Below are positions 54,153 to 63,440 of a stretch of DNA of 64,000 nucleotides, piece after piece. Both the position numbers and the translations under genes were made by a program. This stretch comes from Diphasiastrum complanatum (Eukaryota > Streptophyta > Lycopodiopsida > Lycopodiales > Lycopodiaceae): positions 46,682,255 through 46,746,254 of the forward strand of contig CM055111.1 of the NCBI GenBank assembly GCA_029204225.1, written 5' to 3'. Each line of letters starts with the position of its first letter. Within the stretch, counting starts at the first letter, position 1. The notes below the pieces were generated by a model. It saw only the letters and a program-made list of their open reading frames with translations, was not told the origin of the DNA and searched no databases.

Positions 54153-54490
54153 TTATTTGCAAAGCCTAATTGAATAAGATAAGCATTGATTCGTTCGAAC
54201 CACCCCCTTGTTCATAAACTTTGTAAGCTTTATGTTCATCGGGGTAGCCAATGAAAATGCATTTATTCGTCCTTTTGTCTTTCTAAGTTTCTTAGGAACA
54301 TGAACAAAGCATATACAACCAAAGATTTTAAGATGACTGACACTAGGTTTGTGTCCATGCCACACTTGATAAGGAGTTCTGCTATTGACTGTTTCTGTGT
54401 TGGATCTGTGCTGTAGATAACATGTTGTGGAAACTATAAAAGAAAGCTCCTCAAGATCTTGCTTAGAAGACAAACAATGGAAAACACACT
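54153..54490 (-). pseudogene. Copia-9 integrase end
   Basis: Minus strand LSSKQDLEELSFIVSTTCYL, then NSRTPYQVWHGHKPSVSHLK and IFGCICFVHVPKKLRKTK: the end of the copia integrase core. It joins directly to the late reverse transcriptase, so the first half of the reverse transcriptase is deleted. The right side is cut by the LTR-R at 54512. Confidence 0.82.
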
Positions 54491-54511
54491 ATGGAAAAAC
54501 CACCCAACCAA

Positions 54512-55337
54512 TGTTGAGGGTATTCCCAACAAAGTGTAAATAAATAAAATCATTCAATAAAATGTGTTGCGAGGGCATGGCATCCTGCGTGTATCAGCCC
54601 ATGGCCCAATGAGCACGCAAATAAAGTTGTAAATAAAATAAACATGATTTGGGCCTTGGAATTAAAATAAAACTAGAGCCCCAATGTCATTTTTAAACTT
54701 AGAGATTACTTTTTAGAGTTGAGTCCAAATTGGGACTCACATGAATCTTGTGATTTTTAATGTACTTTTTGTGGACCCTTGGATCAAGTTGGGTCCAAGA
54801 TGAATGGATAAGATCATTGTGAATATTAGCCAATAGGATTGAGGGGCAAGAGCCTTCCCCATTTTATAAAAATGCACCATTTGTACACTATTTTTCATGC
54901 TTAATGAGAAGGAGGAAACTCTACCATTTTTGGAAGAGAAGCATCCTCAATTGCTATTCACTACTTGCTAATGCTCTTGATTGTGTTTTCCATTGCTTTC
55001 TATTTTCATGTTTATTGTTTGCCATAGTGAATGTTTTTCCATTAGCAAGCATAAGGAGCATTTGAACTAACCTCCACCCTCACTCTCTATTCCTCTCTCT
55101 TTCTCTCTTCTCTTCTCAACCTCTTCTTTTCTATCCCTTCCCTTCACCCAAATCATGATGAATGTTAGTGTAGAGGAGTAGAGTTAAAAGAGAGTAGTGT
55201 TAGTGGTGAGTAGAGTTAAGGGATAAAGTAGGAAACTAACTAAAAGTAGCATCTATGCATAGTTAGGTACCTATCCAGTGATCTAACCCTTGTTGACAGG
55301 CGGGAGGGCTATACTACGCGAGATCTTCAACCCTACA
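54512..55337 (+). repeat. LTR-R copy 3 (826 bp), start of element A
   Basis: TGTTGAGGGTATTCCCAACA ... CCCTACA. TATA box TATAAAAATG at 54865, CT-rich run at about 55078-55140. Preceded by ACCAA. Followed one base later by the Asp primer site. Confidence 0.93.
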
Positions 55338-55338
55338 G

Positions 55339-55356
55339 TGGCGCCGTTGCCGGGGA
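55339..55356 (+). other. Primer binding site, Asp tRNA
   Basis: TGGCGCCGTTGCCGGGGA, complementary to the 3' end of plant tRNA-Asp, the primer type used by Athila/Tat-type gypsy elements. Confidence 0.92.
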
Positions 55357-56721
55357 TAGATTTCCACTAACTAGTTTAGCTGCATTTTAGCTATTTTCTT
55401 GTTTTTTAGAGTAGTTTAGGTAGATTTTTGGGAGTTTAGAGTTAGTTTTCTGTATTTTTTGTGTTTGGACTATTCACAGCTAGCGGAGGAGGTGTGAGAG
55501 GGTAGGGGAGGCCATGAACAGCCTCTAAGGGCTTGAAACCCAAAACAACCAGCCAAAAAACCCAAAAAACACACCAATCTACATTTTGGAGGGAAAAAGA
55601 GCTTAAAATCTCATCAGAATTTTATATCTCCAGAATCAGTGAGAACTAATCCTTGCATGATTGGCAACAGCTCCAGGGTACTGTCCCAGACCTGCATAGA
55701 AGCCTGCAAGAGTTAGTTCCAAGCAGACTGTAAAAATCAGAGAAAAATCATAAAAAATTCAAATAACCCTTGAAAAAATAAAAAAAAATTCAAATCTTCA
55801 TAAGAGCTCTCACAGAGCCCTCTGAAGTTCCATCTCAATGAGACCAGGACACATAGAAGCTTGCGAGAGTTAGTTTGATATCTTTGTGAGAGAAGTTAGC
55901 GAGAGTTCCCAGTGAAAAAAAGATGGGAAAGTACCAGTGAACCCTTGCAGATAGCAAAATTTTCAGTTCCAATGGTCAAGAACCTTCGTAGAGGATTCTG
56001 AAGTTCCATCTCAGTGAGACCAGGACACAGAAGAGCTTGCGAGAGTTAGTCCGATTCCAGTGAGCAGAAAATTGGATTTAAGTGTTAAGAAATCACTAAA
56101 AAGTGAAGATCCATCAAATCCTTCTAGTAAGAACTCTTGTAGACCCTCTCAATCGATTCAGAATGGCAATTTACATCAATGATGAAGCCTGCGAGAGTTA
56201 GTGTGAAGATTTGGTGAAGATCAAGCCAAAAAAGTGGTTTGAACCCTCGCAGACAATGAAATTTTCACTTTTTGCGAGAGTTAACTCTCGTAGAGAATTC
56301 TATAGTGAGATCTGACCCAGATCCAGCTACTGTGAACCTTGCGAGAGTTACTTCACAGAGATCTGAAAGATATCAAGTTTTTTACCTGCAAAATAGCCAA
56401 AGAACCCTCGCACAGCCAACCCTCGCACAAGATAACCCTCGCAGACTAGATCAGTGGAAAGATCTGCATCAGATCTAGCTACTGCCAACTCAAGTCAATC
56501 AATGCAAGGAGTAAAACGTTATGAAGGAAAAACCACCATAAAATGCCTAAAAGTCACTTTCCGCCGATCAGATCGATCAGATCTTTGAAGATCCAGACTG
56601 CATCCTACTGTATAAGTAAGATCCAATCACTTTGGAACCCACCATCGGATGAATCTGAGATCGGGATGATCAATAGCACGAAGGATAGCAAATCAGGCAC
56701 CACACCTTCCTAGATTAGTAG
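55357..56721 (+). other. Element A leader with repeated TGCGAGAGTT words
   Basis: About 1.36 kb of 5' untranslated leader. From 55690 to 56450 the word TGCGAGAGTTAG or its complement CTCGCA occurs about a dozen times, with one tight inverted pair at 56273-56293 (TGCGAGAGTTAACTCTCG). The same words fill the inverted leader at 28600-29080. Confidence 0.8.
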
Positions 56722-57671
56722 TTGTGCAACAAGAGGCAGAATCGGAACCAGCACCAATGGATCCAATGGGCCAATTTGTACCTGTCGCTCCCTTGCAAGC
56801 AGTCCGGAGAGCACCACGGATGGAAATACCAAAATACGACGGATTATCAGATCCCATCCAATTCCTCCAAATCTACGAGCAAGCTTGTGAAATCTACGGC
56901 AAACGGACACCTGTGGAGAAGCTGATGCTATTCTTTGTCCTTACTTGTAGTGGCTCAGGATTGGTTTTTCAACCTGTCAAAGAAAGAGAAATCCACCTGG
57001 GAAGCAGTTAAAGCGGCTCTCATTACGTGCTTTAAACCAAGAAGGTCCCTGGAAGACCCATTTCTCCTGCTGAGCAAGGTCAAGATGGGAAAACAAGAAA
57101 GGGTCCGGGACTATATTGAACAGGTCAAACATCTACGATCCAAGTGCAGTGTAGCTCTGACTCCCGATCATGCGGTGATCATGTGGTTCCTAGCTGGATT
57201 ACCACGAAGCATCAGAAGAGAACTGAAATGACGGGAGCAGTACGCTACTCTGCAAGAAGCTATGGAAGATGCCATCAGGGAAGAGGATGAGGGATCTGAC
57301 AACGAATATCCTTCCACCCACACTCCTACTCCCTCGATTGCATCATCATCATCAAACGCATCCGCTCTATCCTCAGAACTGCTGCTGGCGCAAATGACAA
57401 AATTACACAAACAACAGATGGAACAACTTATGGCGTAGTTTGACCAGAAACTGAAAGCCTTACAAGAAATTGTAACAGTAACTCCACATCAACCGGAACC
57501 AAACCAGCTGCAGTATCCTCGACGGAAGAATGTATGGTGTTCAGTATGCATGCAAAACCATACAACGAATGAGTGTCCAGTCCTAAAGCAAAATCTGAGA
57601 CTGACACAAAGATTCTGCCATCTGTGCAATGCAACATCGCATGATACCGCATTTTGCCCGTTTAATCCCTA
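56722..57671 (+). pseudogene. Element A gag (Ty3/gypsy type), broken
   Basis: Starts MDPMGQFVPVAPLQAVRRAP or slightly upstream. MEIPKYDGLSDPIQFLQIYE and QACEIYGKRTPVEKLM lead into the gag core, a frameshift near 56940, then DWFFNLSKKEKSTWEAVKAA, LLSKVKMGKQERVRDYIEQV and WFLAGLPRSIRRELK. A TGA (57229-57231) replaces an expected Trp, another stop lies near 57436, and two cysteine clusters follow (CSVCMQNHTTNEC and CHLCNATSHDTAFC), the zinc knuckles. Related to Gypsy-G gag (39619-40945). It forms the particle shell and binds RNA in intact elements. No pol follows: the sequence breaks at about 57823 into the inverted segment. Confidence 0.88.
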
Positions 57672-57822
57672 GATTGTTCAACAGAAGAGAAGTCCTTATC
57701 AGACAAGGGGCACCCAATGCGACACCAAGGTACGGCACACCAAATCAACCATAACGTATGTCCTTACCTGCTCCACCAAGGCCAGCCAATCAACAAGTGG
57801 CCCATGTAAACCTGACAGCAGC

Positions 57823-59285
57823 AAAATCAGAGATCCCCTCGGCACTCTGTCGGTTTAGTATAGCGTCCTCTTTGCCCACCTCTGGTGGATCAGGTAACCC
57901 GTAACGTCTTCTATGAAGTTGAGACGGTCCAGTTTCTTCGAGTCCTTGGGCGTGTGGAAGGACTTGTGGACTCATGTTAGCCATTCTTGATCAATCCAGG
58001 CTTGTAATCGGCGCATCCAGGGTTCTCCAAGGAATGCAGTTCGGTAATATACACGAGCGACTCGTAGTTGATCTTCAACTTTGTCGGAAGCTAGCGCCTT
58101 ATTAGGATCAAAGAATATTGCGGGAAGAAAATCATCCCATTTAGTTTCGATCCCCATCAGGTGTTCTAAGTCCCGGGCGTAAGTGGCTACCGCGCGGACT
58201 ATGGGATAAGGGCAATTGATATACTGGTTTCTGAACATGGTGAGAGCCCTTCTGGCGTCTACATCCGTCGTCCATCCATATTGCGATGGTATGATCGGCC
58301 AATTAAAATTATGAAGTGTGATCTTGTCTAGAGGGGTGCCGCATTCTGCCCATTTGGATCTTCGTGTACATGGCAGGAAGTGCACGTTCACCCGTAATTG
58401 TTGTGGACTTGTCAAGTAGGCCCTGATGGTCGTAGGGTCTCATTCGAATAACTGCTGATGCCACTCTGGTTGTGGTTGGAGGGCGGGTAACGCTTGCAGT
58501 TCTTTGTCCTTGATTGTCTGAGCAGAAAATGATATCTGCCAGCCGTCTCTTGATGACTCGTTGGGATACTTTGATAAAAATTCATTGATTTTCTCCTCCA
58601 TGGACTTCGGTCTTCGGAAGGCCCGGCTGGCAGATATCGTACGTGTTGATGTTGCTTGGCTTTGGCTGGTGGTTGCGCCTTGGCCCTGGTCTCGCATCTC
58701 AGCAGCCGCATCTGTGTGCTCTTGGTCTTGGCCTTCAGACCCTTGATCTGGTTGAGATCCCCCTGTTGCCTGTTGGCTTTGATCTTGGCTGGTACTAGCC
58801 TGCGCATCATCAAAATTAGGTGGCAGTGGAATTACCATGGGGGTGGGCTGGGCCTTCGCGTCCATGAATTTCTGGGATGCCTTGAGGGCTTGCTTTGCCT
58901 GGGCGAGCTCATGTGTTGGTACGCTGTCATTAGGTCCGTGGGAGCAGCCAGTACACTAGCACTGGCAGGGGCTTGTGTTGTATCGGCCCCGACGACTGGT
59001 GGAATCTCGTCGTCATTATTTTCTATCAAGTTCTCATTGGACCTGATGCCATCTGGGGCAGTAGGATCAGTCCAATCTGGCGATGGTACAAACTTTGTTT
59101 GGACAAATGCATCATCAGGAAACGGTTGGTTGCCCTCGACAACCTTTGTTGGCGAAGTGGGTGGGGTTTGAGAAATAACTATGGAAACGGGGGTGAGGAT
59201 AGTTTGTCCGAACAAGAGAATGGGAGGAACAGAGGGAAACTGGAGGGTGGTGTGGAGTATGGAAGAAGGTGAGGATGGAGCAGAA
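57823..59285 (-). pseudogene. Inverted copy of the element B protein region inside element A
   Basis: On the minus strand this is the same sequence as 60750-61850 plus additional N-terminal sequence. Right to left: an acidic Pro/Thr region (DWTDPTAPDGIRSNENLIEN, DDEIPPVVGADTTQ), a frameshift near 58850, QALKASQKFMDAKAQPTPMV, a Gln/Ser-rich low-complexity stretch, SRAFRRPKSMEEKINEFLSK, a TGA at 58440-58442, then a globular-looking part with SKWAECGTPLDKITLHNFNW, YGWTTDVDARRALT, FDPNKALASDKVEDQLRVAR and FLGEPWMRRLQAWIDQEWLT. I recognise no domain. The TGA is shared with element B, so both descend from a copy that already had it. Confidence 0.8.
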
Positions 59286-59290
59286 AGTGT

Positions 59291-59782
59291 CTAGCGTGGG
59301 GGTGAAAAATTGATAACTTGCATCCATGCTAGAGTGTCGAGGGACAGTTGTGAATCAGAAGGATTGCATGTGAGAGGAGCAACGGTGGTGGCAGGAGTGA
59401 TGGAGGATGCGATGGTAATGGATGGAGTAGTGGACACTGGAAGAGAAGCAAGAGTGGTATCAACAGAAGAAACAGAGATGGAGACAGAAACAGATGTGGA
59501 TGGAACATGAAGAGAGGTAGCGACAACAGAAATCGGAGTGGGGGGTTGCACGGAAGAAGAAGTGGCGGTGGTTGATGGAGTGGTTAGTGTGGCAGTGGAG
59601 ACACGACTTCGGATAATAGATGGAGATGTGGATGTAGAGGTAGCACCACACATTCGTTTGCTGGCCGTTGTGTTAATAACTGCAGATTGGGAGGAGGTGG
59701 ATGCTTGAGATGGCGGATAAAAGTTAGTATGGGGCACGAGGGTAGACAAAAGGAATGAGCATTGGAAAACGCGCACTTTCAC
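59291..59782 (-). CDS. Ser/Thr-rich low-complexity ORF (uncharacterised)
   Basis: 163 codons, dominated by Ser, Thr, Pro, Ala and Val (for example TSTSPSIIRSRVSTATLTTP and TSVSVSISVSSVDTTLASLP), with no membrane segment or Cys motif. It is in the same frame as the acidic Pro/Thr region to its left, separated only by a TAG at 59291-59293, so it is probably the N-terminal extension of the inverted protein at 57823-59215 and not a separate gene. It lies immediately before the LTR at 59819. It could also be non-coding low-complexity DNA. Confidence 0.45.
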   Translation of the reverse strand: MKVRVFQCSFLLSTLVPHTNFYPPSQASTSSQSAVINTTASKRMCGATSTSTSPSIIRSRVSTATLTTPSTTATSSSVQPPTPISVVATSLHVPSTSVSVSISVSSVDTTLASLPVSTTPSITIASSITPATTVAPLTCNPSDSQLSLDTLAWMQVINFSPPR

Positions 59783-59818
59783 CTCGAGAAGTGCACAGGC
59801 ACTTCAGGCCGTGGGTCC

Positions 59819-60632
59819 TGTTGGGGGTATTCCCAACAAAGTGTAAATAAATAAAATCATCCAATAAAATGTGTTGCGAGGGCATGGCATCTTGTGTGTA
59901 TAAGTCCATGGCCCAATGAGCACGCAAATAAAGTTGTAAATACAATAAACATGACTTGGGCCTTGGAATTAAAATAAATCTAGAGGCCCAACGTCATTTT
60001 TAAACTTAGAGACCACTTTTTAGAGTTGGGTCCAAATTGGTACTCACATAAATCTTGTGATTTCTAATGTACTTTTTGTGGACCCTTGGATCAAGTTGGG
60101 TCCAAGATGAATGGATAGGATCATTGTGAATATTAGTCAATAGGATTGAGGGGCAAGGGCCTTCCCCATTTTATAAAAAGGCACCATTTGTACACTATTT
60201 TCCATGCTTAATGAGAAGGAGGAAACTCTACCATTTTTGGAAGAGAAGCATCCTCAATTGCTATTCACTACTTGCTAATGCTCTTGATTGTGTTTTCCAT
60301 TGCTTTCTATTTTCATGTTTATTGTTTGCCATAGTGAATGCTTTTCCATTAGCAAGCATAGGGAGCATTTGAGCTAACCTCCACTCTCACTCTCTTTCTA
60401 TCTTCTCTTCTCAACCTCTTCTTTTCTATCCCTTCCCTTCACCCAAATCATGATGAATGTTAGTGTAGAGGAGTAGAGTTAAAGGGGAATAGTGTTAGTG
60501 GTGAGTAGAGTTATGGGAGAAAGTAGGAAACTAACTAAAAGTAGCATCTATGCATAGTTAGGTACCTATCCAGTGATCTAACCCTTGTTGACAGGCGGGA
60601 GGGCTATACTACGTGAGATCTTCGACTCTACA
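59819..60632 (+). repeat. LTR-R copy 4 (814 bp), shared by elements A and B
   Basis: TGTTGGGGGTATTCCCAACA ... GACTCTACA. TATA box at 60172. Preceded by TTCAGGCCGTGGGTCC, almost identical to what precedes copy 5 (TTTAGGCCGTGGGTCC at 61863-61878), so both 3' interior ends agree. Followed by an intact primer site, so it works as 3' LTR of A and 5' LTR of B. Confidence 0.93.
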
Positions 60633-60633
60633 G

Positions 60634-60651
60634 TGGCGCCGTTGCCGGGGA
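60634..60651 (+). other. Primer binding site, Asp tRNA (element B)
   Basis: TGGCGCCGTTGCCGGGGA, one base after LTR-R copy 4. Confidence 0.93.
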
Positions 60652-60759
60652 CTCAAGGCTGCTTTCTCAATCAGAGATGAATCTTCTACGACATCGGGTG
60701 CAGGTTTATAGCCAAACCTTAAACAGCTACTAGACAGAGTTCAACAAGTATCGGACAAG

Positions 60760-61244
60760 CGCAACATATGAGCTCGCCCAGACCAAGCAAGCCCTCAAGG
60801 CGTGCCAAAAATTCATGGACGCGAAGGCCCAGCCCACACCCGTGGTAATTCCACCGCCACCTAATTTTGACACTGTGCAGGCTAGTACCAGCCAAGATCA
60901 AACCAAACAGGCAGCAAGGGAACTCAACCAGATCAAGGGTCCAAAGACCAAGACCAAGGGCAGATGGATGCGGCTGCTGAGACGCGAGACCAGGGCCAAG
61001 GTGCAACCACCAGCCAAAGCCAAACAACATCATCCAGAGGTTCACATATGATATCTGCCAGCCGGGCCTTCCGAAGACCGAAGTCCATGGAGGAGAAAAT
61101 CAATAAATTTTTATCAAAGTATCCCACGAGTCATCAAGAGGCGGCTGGCAGATATCATTTTCTGCTTAGACAATCAAGGACAAAGAACTGCAAGCGTTAC
61201 CCGCTCTCCAACCACAACCAGAGTGGCATCAGTAGTTATTCGAA
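60760..61244 (+). pseudogene. Element B protein, N-terminal half, frameshifted
   Basis: Frames in sequence: ELAQTKQALKACQKFMDAKA, QPTPVVIPPPPNFDTVQAST, a Gln/Lys-rich linker, a slip, TTSQSQTTSSRGSHMISASR, AFRRPKSMEEKINKFLSKYP, another slip. Matches 58440-58900 on the other strand. The Gln/Ser/Pro content suggests a disordered region. It starts about 110 bp after the primer site, so in B the unrecognised protein takes the place of gag. Confidence 0.75.
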
Positions 61245-61805
61245 TGAGACCCTACGGCGATCAAGGCCTACTTGACAAGTCCACAACAATTACGGGTGAA
61301 CGCGCACTTCCTGCCATGTACACAAAGATCCAAATGGGCAGAATGCGGCATCCCTCTAGACAAGATCACACTTCATAATTTTAATTGGCCGATCATACCA
61401 TCCGAATATGGGTGGACGACGGATGTAGACGCCAGAAGGGCTCTCACCACGTTCGGAAACCAGTATATCAATTGCCCTGATCCCACAGTCCACGCGGCAG
61501 CCACTTACACTTGGGACTTAGAACACCTAATGGAGATCGAAACTAAATGGGATGATTTTCTTCCCGCAATATTCTTTGATCCTAATAAGGCGCTAGCTTC
61601 CGACAAAGTTGAAGATCAACTACAAGTCGCTCGTGTATATTATCGAGCTGCATTCCTTGGAGAACCCTGGATGTTCCGATTCCAAGCCTGGATCAATCAA
61701 GAATGGCTAACAAGAGTCCACAAGTCCTTCCACACGCCCAAGGACTTGAAGAAACTGGACCGTCTCAACTTCATAGAAGACGTTACAGGTTATCTGATCC
61801 ACTAG
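61245..61805 (+). CDS. Uncharacterised ORF of LTR-R element B
   Basis: About 185 codons open from just after a TGA (61237-61239 region) to TAG at 61803-61805. No ATG opens it, so it is the C-terminal half of a longer protein. Features: SPQQLRVNAHFLPCTQRSKW, AECGIPLDKITLHNFNWPII, YGWTTDVDARRAL, YINCPDPTVHAAATYTWDLE, LMEIETKWDDFLPAIFFDPN, QVARVYYRAAFLGEPWMFRF and QAWINQEWLTRVHKSFHTPK. It is rich in Trp and aromatic residues with mixed charge, and looks like a folded domain. It is not gag, protease, reverse transcriptase, RNase H or integrase as I know them. The inverted copy in element A keeps it open over 147 codons with mostly conservative changes, suggesting past selection. It may be an accessory ORF of a Tat-like gypsy lineage or a captured host sequence. 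Confidence 0.65.
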
Positions 61806-61878
61806 AGGTGGGCAAAGAGGACGCTATACTAAATCGGCAGAGTGACGAGGGACCGACACTACTTTAGGCCGTGGGTCC

Positions 61879-62535
61879 TGTTGGGGGTATTCCCAACAAA
61901 GTGTAAATAAATAAAATCGTCCAATAAAATGTGTTGCAAAGGTATGGCATCCTGCGTGTATAAGCCCATGGCCCAATGAGCACGCAAATAAAGTTTATAT
62001 TTGAATTCTTGACAAATTGATTTTGTTCGTGAATGCATTCGCTTCATGTTTCGCTTCTCTTCATTTCACAATCAAATAAAATAAACATGACTTGGGCCTT
62101 GGAATCAAAATAAAACTAGAGTTCCAATGTCATTTTTAAACTTAGAGATTACTTTTTAGAGTTGGGTCCAAATTGGGACTCACATGAATCTTGTGATTTC
62201 TAATGTACTTTTTGTGGACCCTTTGATCAAGTTGGGTCCAAGATGAATGGATAGGATCATTGTGAATATTAGCCAATAGGATTGAGGGACAAGGGCCTTT
62301 CCCATTTTATAAAAAGGCACCATTTGTACACTATTTTTCATGCCTAATGAGAAGAAGGAAACTCTACCATTTTTGGAAGAGAAGCATCCTCAATTGCTAT
62401 TCACTACTTGCTAATGCTCTTGATTGTGTTTTCCATTGCTTTCTATTTTCATGTTTATTGTTTGCCATAGTGAATGCTTTTCCATTAGCAAGCATAAGGA
62501 GCATTTGAGCTAACCTCCACCCTCACTCTCTATCC
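61879..62535 (+). repeat. LTR-R copy 5, 3'-truncated
   Basis: TGTTGGGGGTATTCCCAACA through the TATA box (62308) to CCTCACTCTCTATCC, where it stops at the junction with chromovirus sequence. It carries a private 81-bp insert (about 61996-62073) within AAAGTT...AAATAAAATAAACATG, containing TTCGTGAATGCATTCGCTTC. Confidence 0.88.
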
Positions 62536-62591
62536 CGTGTATCCAAGACTAGGAGTATACTGAATCCTATGTATTGGTCATGGACATAACA
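62536..62591 (-). repeat. Start of a chromovirus 3' LTR, fragment
   Basis: Minus strand TGTTATGTCCATGACC directly after the purine-rich TGGAGGGAAGAA (62592-62603). Only about 56 bp remain before the junction with LTR-R copy 5. Confidence 0.6.
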
Positions 62592-62603
62592 TTCTTCCCT
62601 CCA

Positions 62604-62763
62604 CAATTTGGTTTTGTTCTCAAAACAGAAAAGAATTATAGGAGCAGTTCCTTTAACTTTCGTCAATAATCTTGAATATCATTATCCCTAGTCTGACTTT
62701 CACATCAAACAAGTACTCAAAGATAAACCTATTTTTCAATCGTTAATCTTTGCACATTAGTAT
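62604..62763 (-). pseudogene. Chromovirus polyprotein C-terminal end, copy 1 (decayed)
   Basis: Minus strand contains QTRDNDIQDY, TGCTCC and GTTTTGAGAACAAAACC before the purine tract. It parallels 63250-63440, including the typical chromovirus ending (V-L-R-T-K-P-N). Many stops. Confidence 0.6.
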
Positions 62764-63249
62764 TGTAAAGACCACTAGGGACAAACCCCTAAGATGAGGA
62801 TAGGAAAACACAAGAGAGGATGTAGAGCAAAACCACCCAACCAATCCTAGATTCCTCCTGGAGAATCCTCCTGGATCTAGCCCCAAGCCATGCCATGTGA
62901 TAGCAAGAGGAGAAGAGCTCAACTAACCTAGACCAACGTTGTCGACAGGATAATCACTACCTCAATATATAGAGAGTAGGATCCTATGCATGAGACCGTG
63001 CAATCCCCATGCAGGTCAACTATAAATAGATCACATTTCTTCATGCATACCTCCTGCCTATATTAGTCACATGTACATACACTGCTCCATATGTCTCAAT
63101 TAGAGTGTCTAGGTCCTCTCAAGGTCATTAGTCATCAGCAAGCCTTGACGTGGAATTAAATCTCGGCGTGACCAATAATCTCAAACACTGGAGGGCCGGT
63201 CTACCATATTAGGACTATTCCATGCCCTTAGCGGAATATGGTCGTAACA
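62764..63249 (-). repeat. Chromovirus LTR (486 bp)
   Basis: Minus strand TGTTACGACCATATTCC ... GTCTTTACA, with complementary termini (TGTTACGAC and TGTAAAGAC). It lies directly after a polypurine tract (AAGGGAGAAAGAA, 63250-63262). It is placed between two polyprotein ends, so it is the 3' LTR of the right-hand copy. Confidence 0.7.
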
Positions 63250-63262
63250 TTCTTTCTCCCTT

Positions 63263-63440
63263 CAACAGGTTCTGTCCTCGGAACAGAAAAAAGAAAACAT
63301 GAAATTATCCCTTAAGCTTTCAAATCTTACCCATGAATCATTATTCTTAGTCTGATCTTTCCATCTGAATAAGTACTCAGATTCTAAAAGATACCTAAGC
63401 TATAAATCTTCCAAATGGGTTGATCTACTCCAAAATAAAA
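63263..63440 (-). pseudogene. Chromovirus integrase C-terminus with chromodomain, copy 2
   Basis: Minus strand LRYLLESEYLFRWKDQTKNN, then DSWVRFESLRDNF and a C-rich end with CSEDRTC before the stop and purine tract. The pattern Y-L-x-R-W-K-x-(n)-D-S-W fits a chromodomain, which in this gypsy branch steers integration toward marked chromatin. A stop lies upstream, and integrase proper is not recognisable to the right. Confidence 0.65.
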
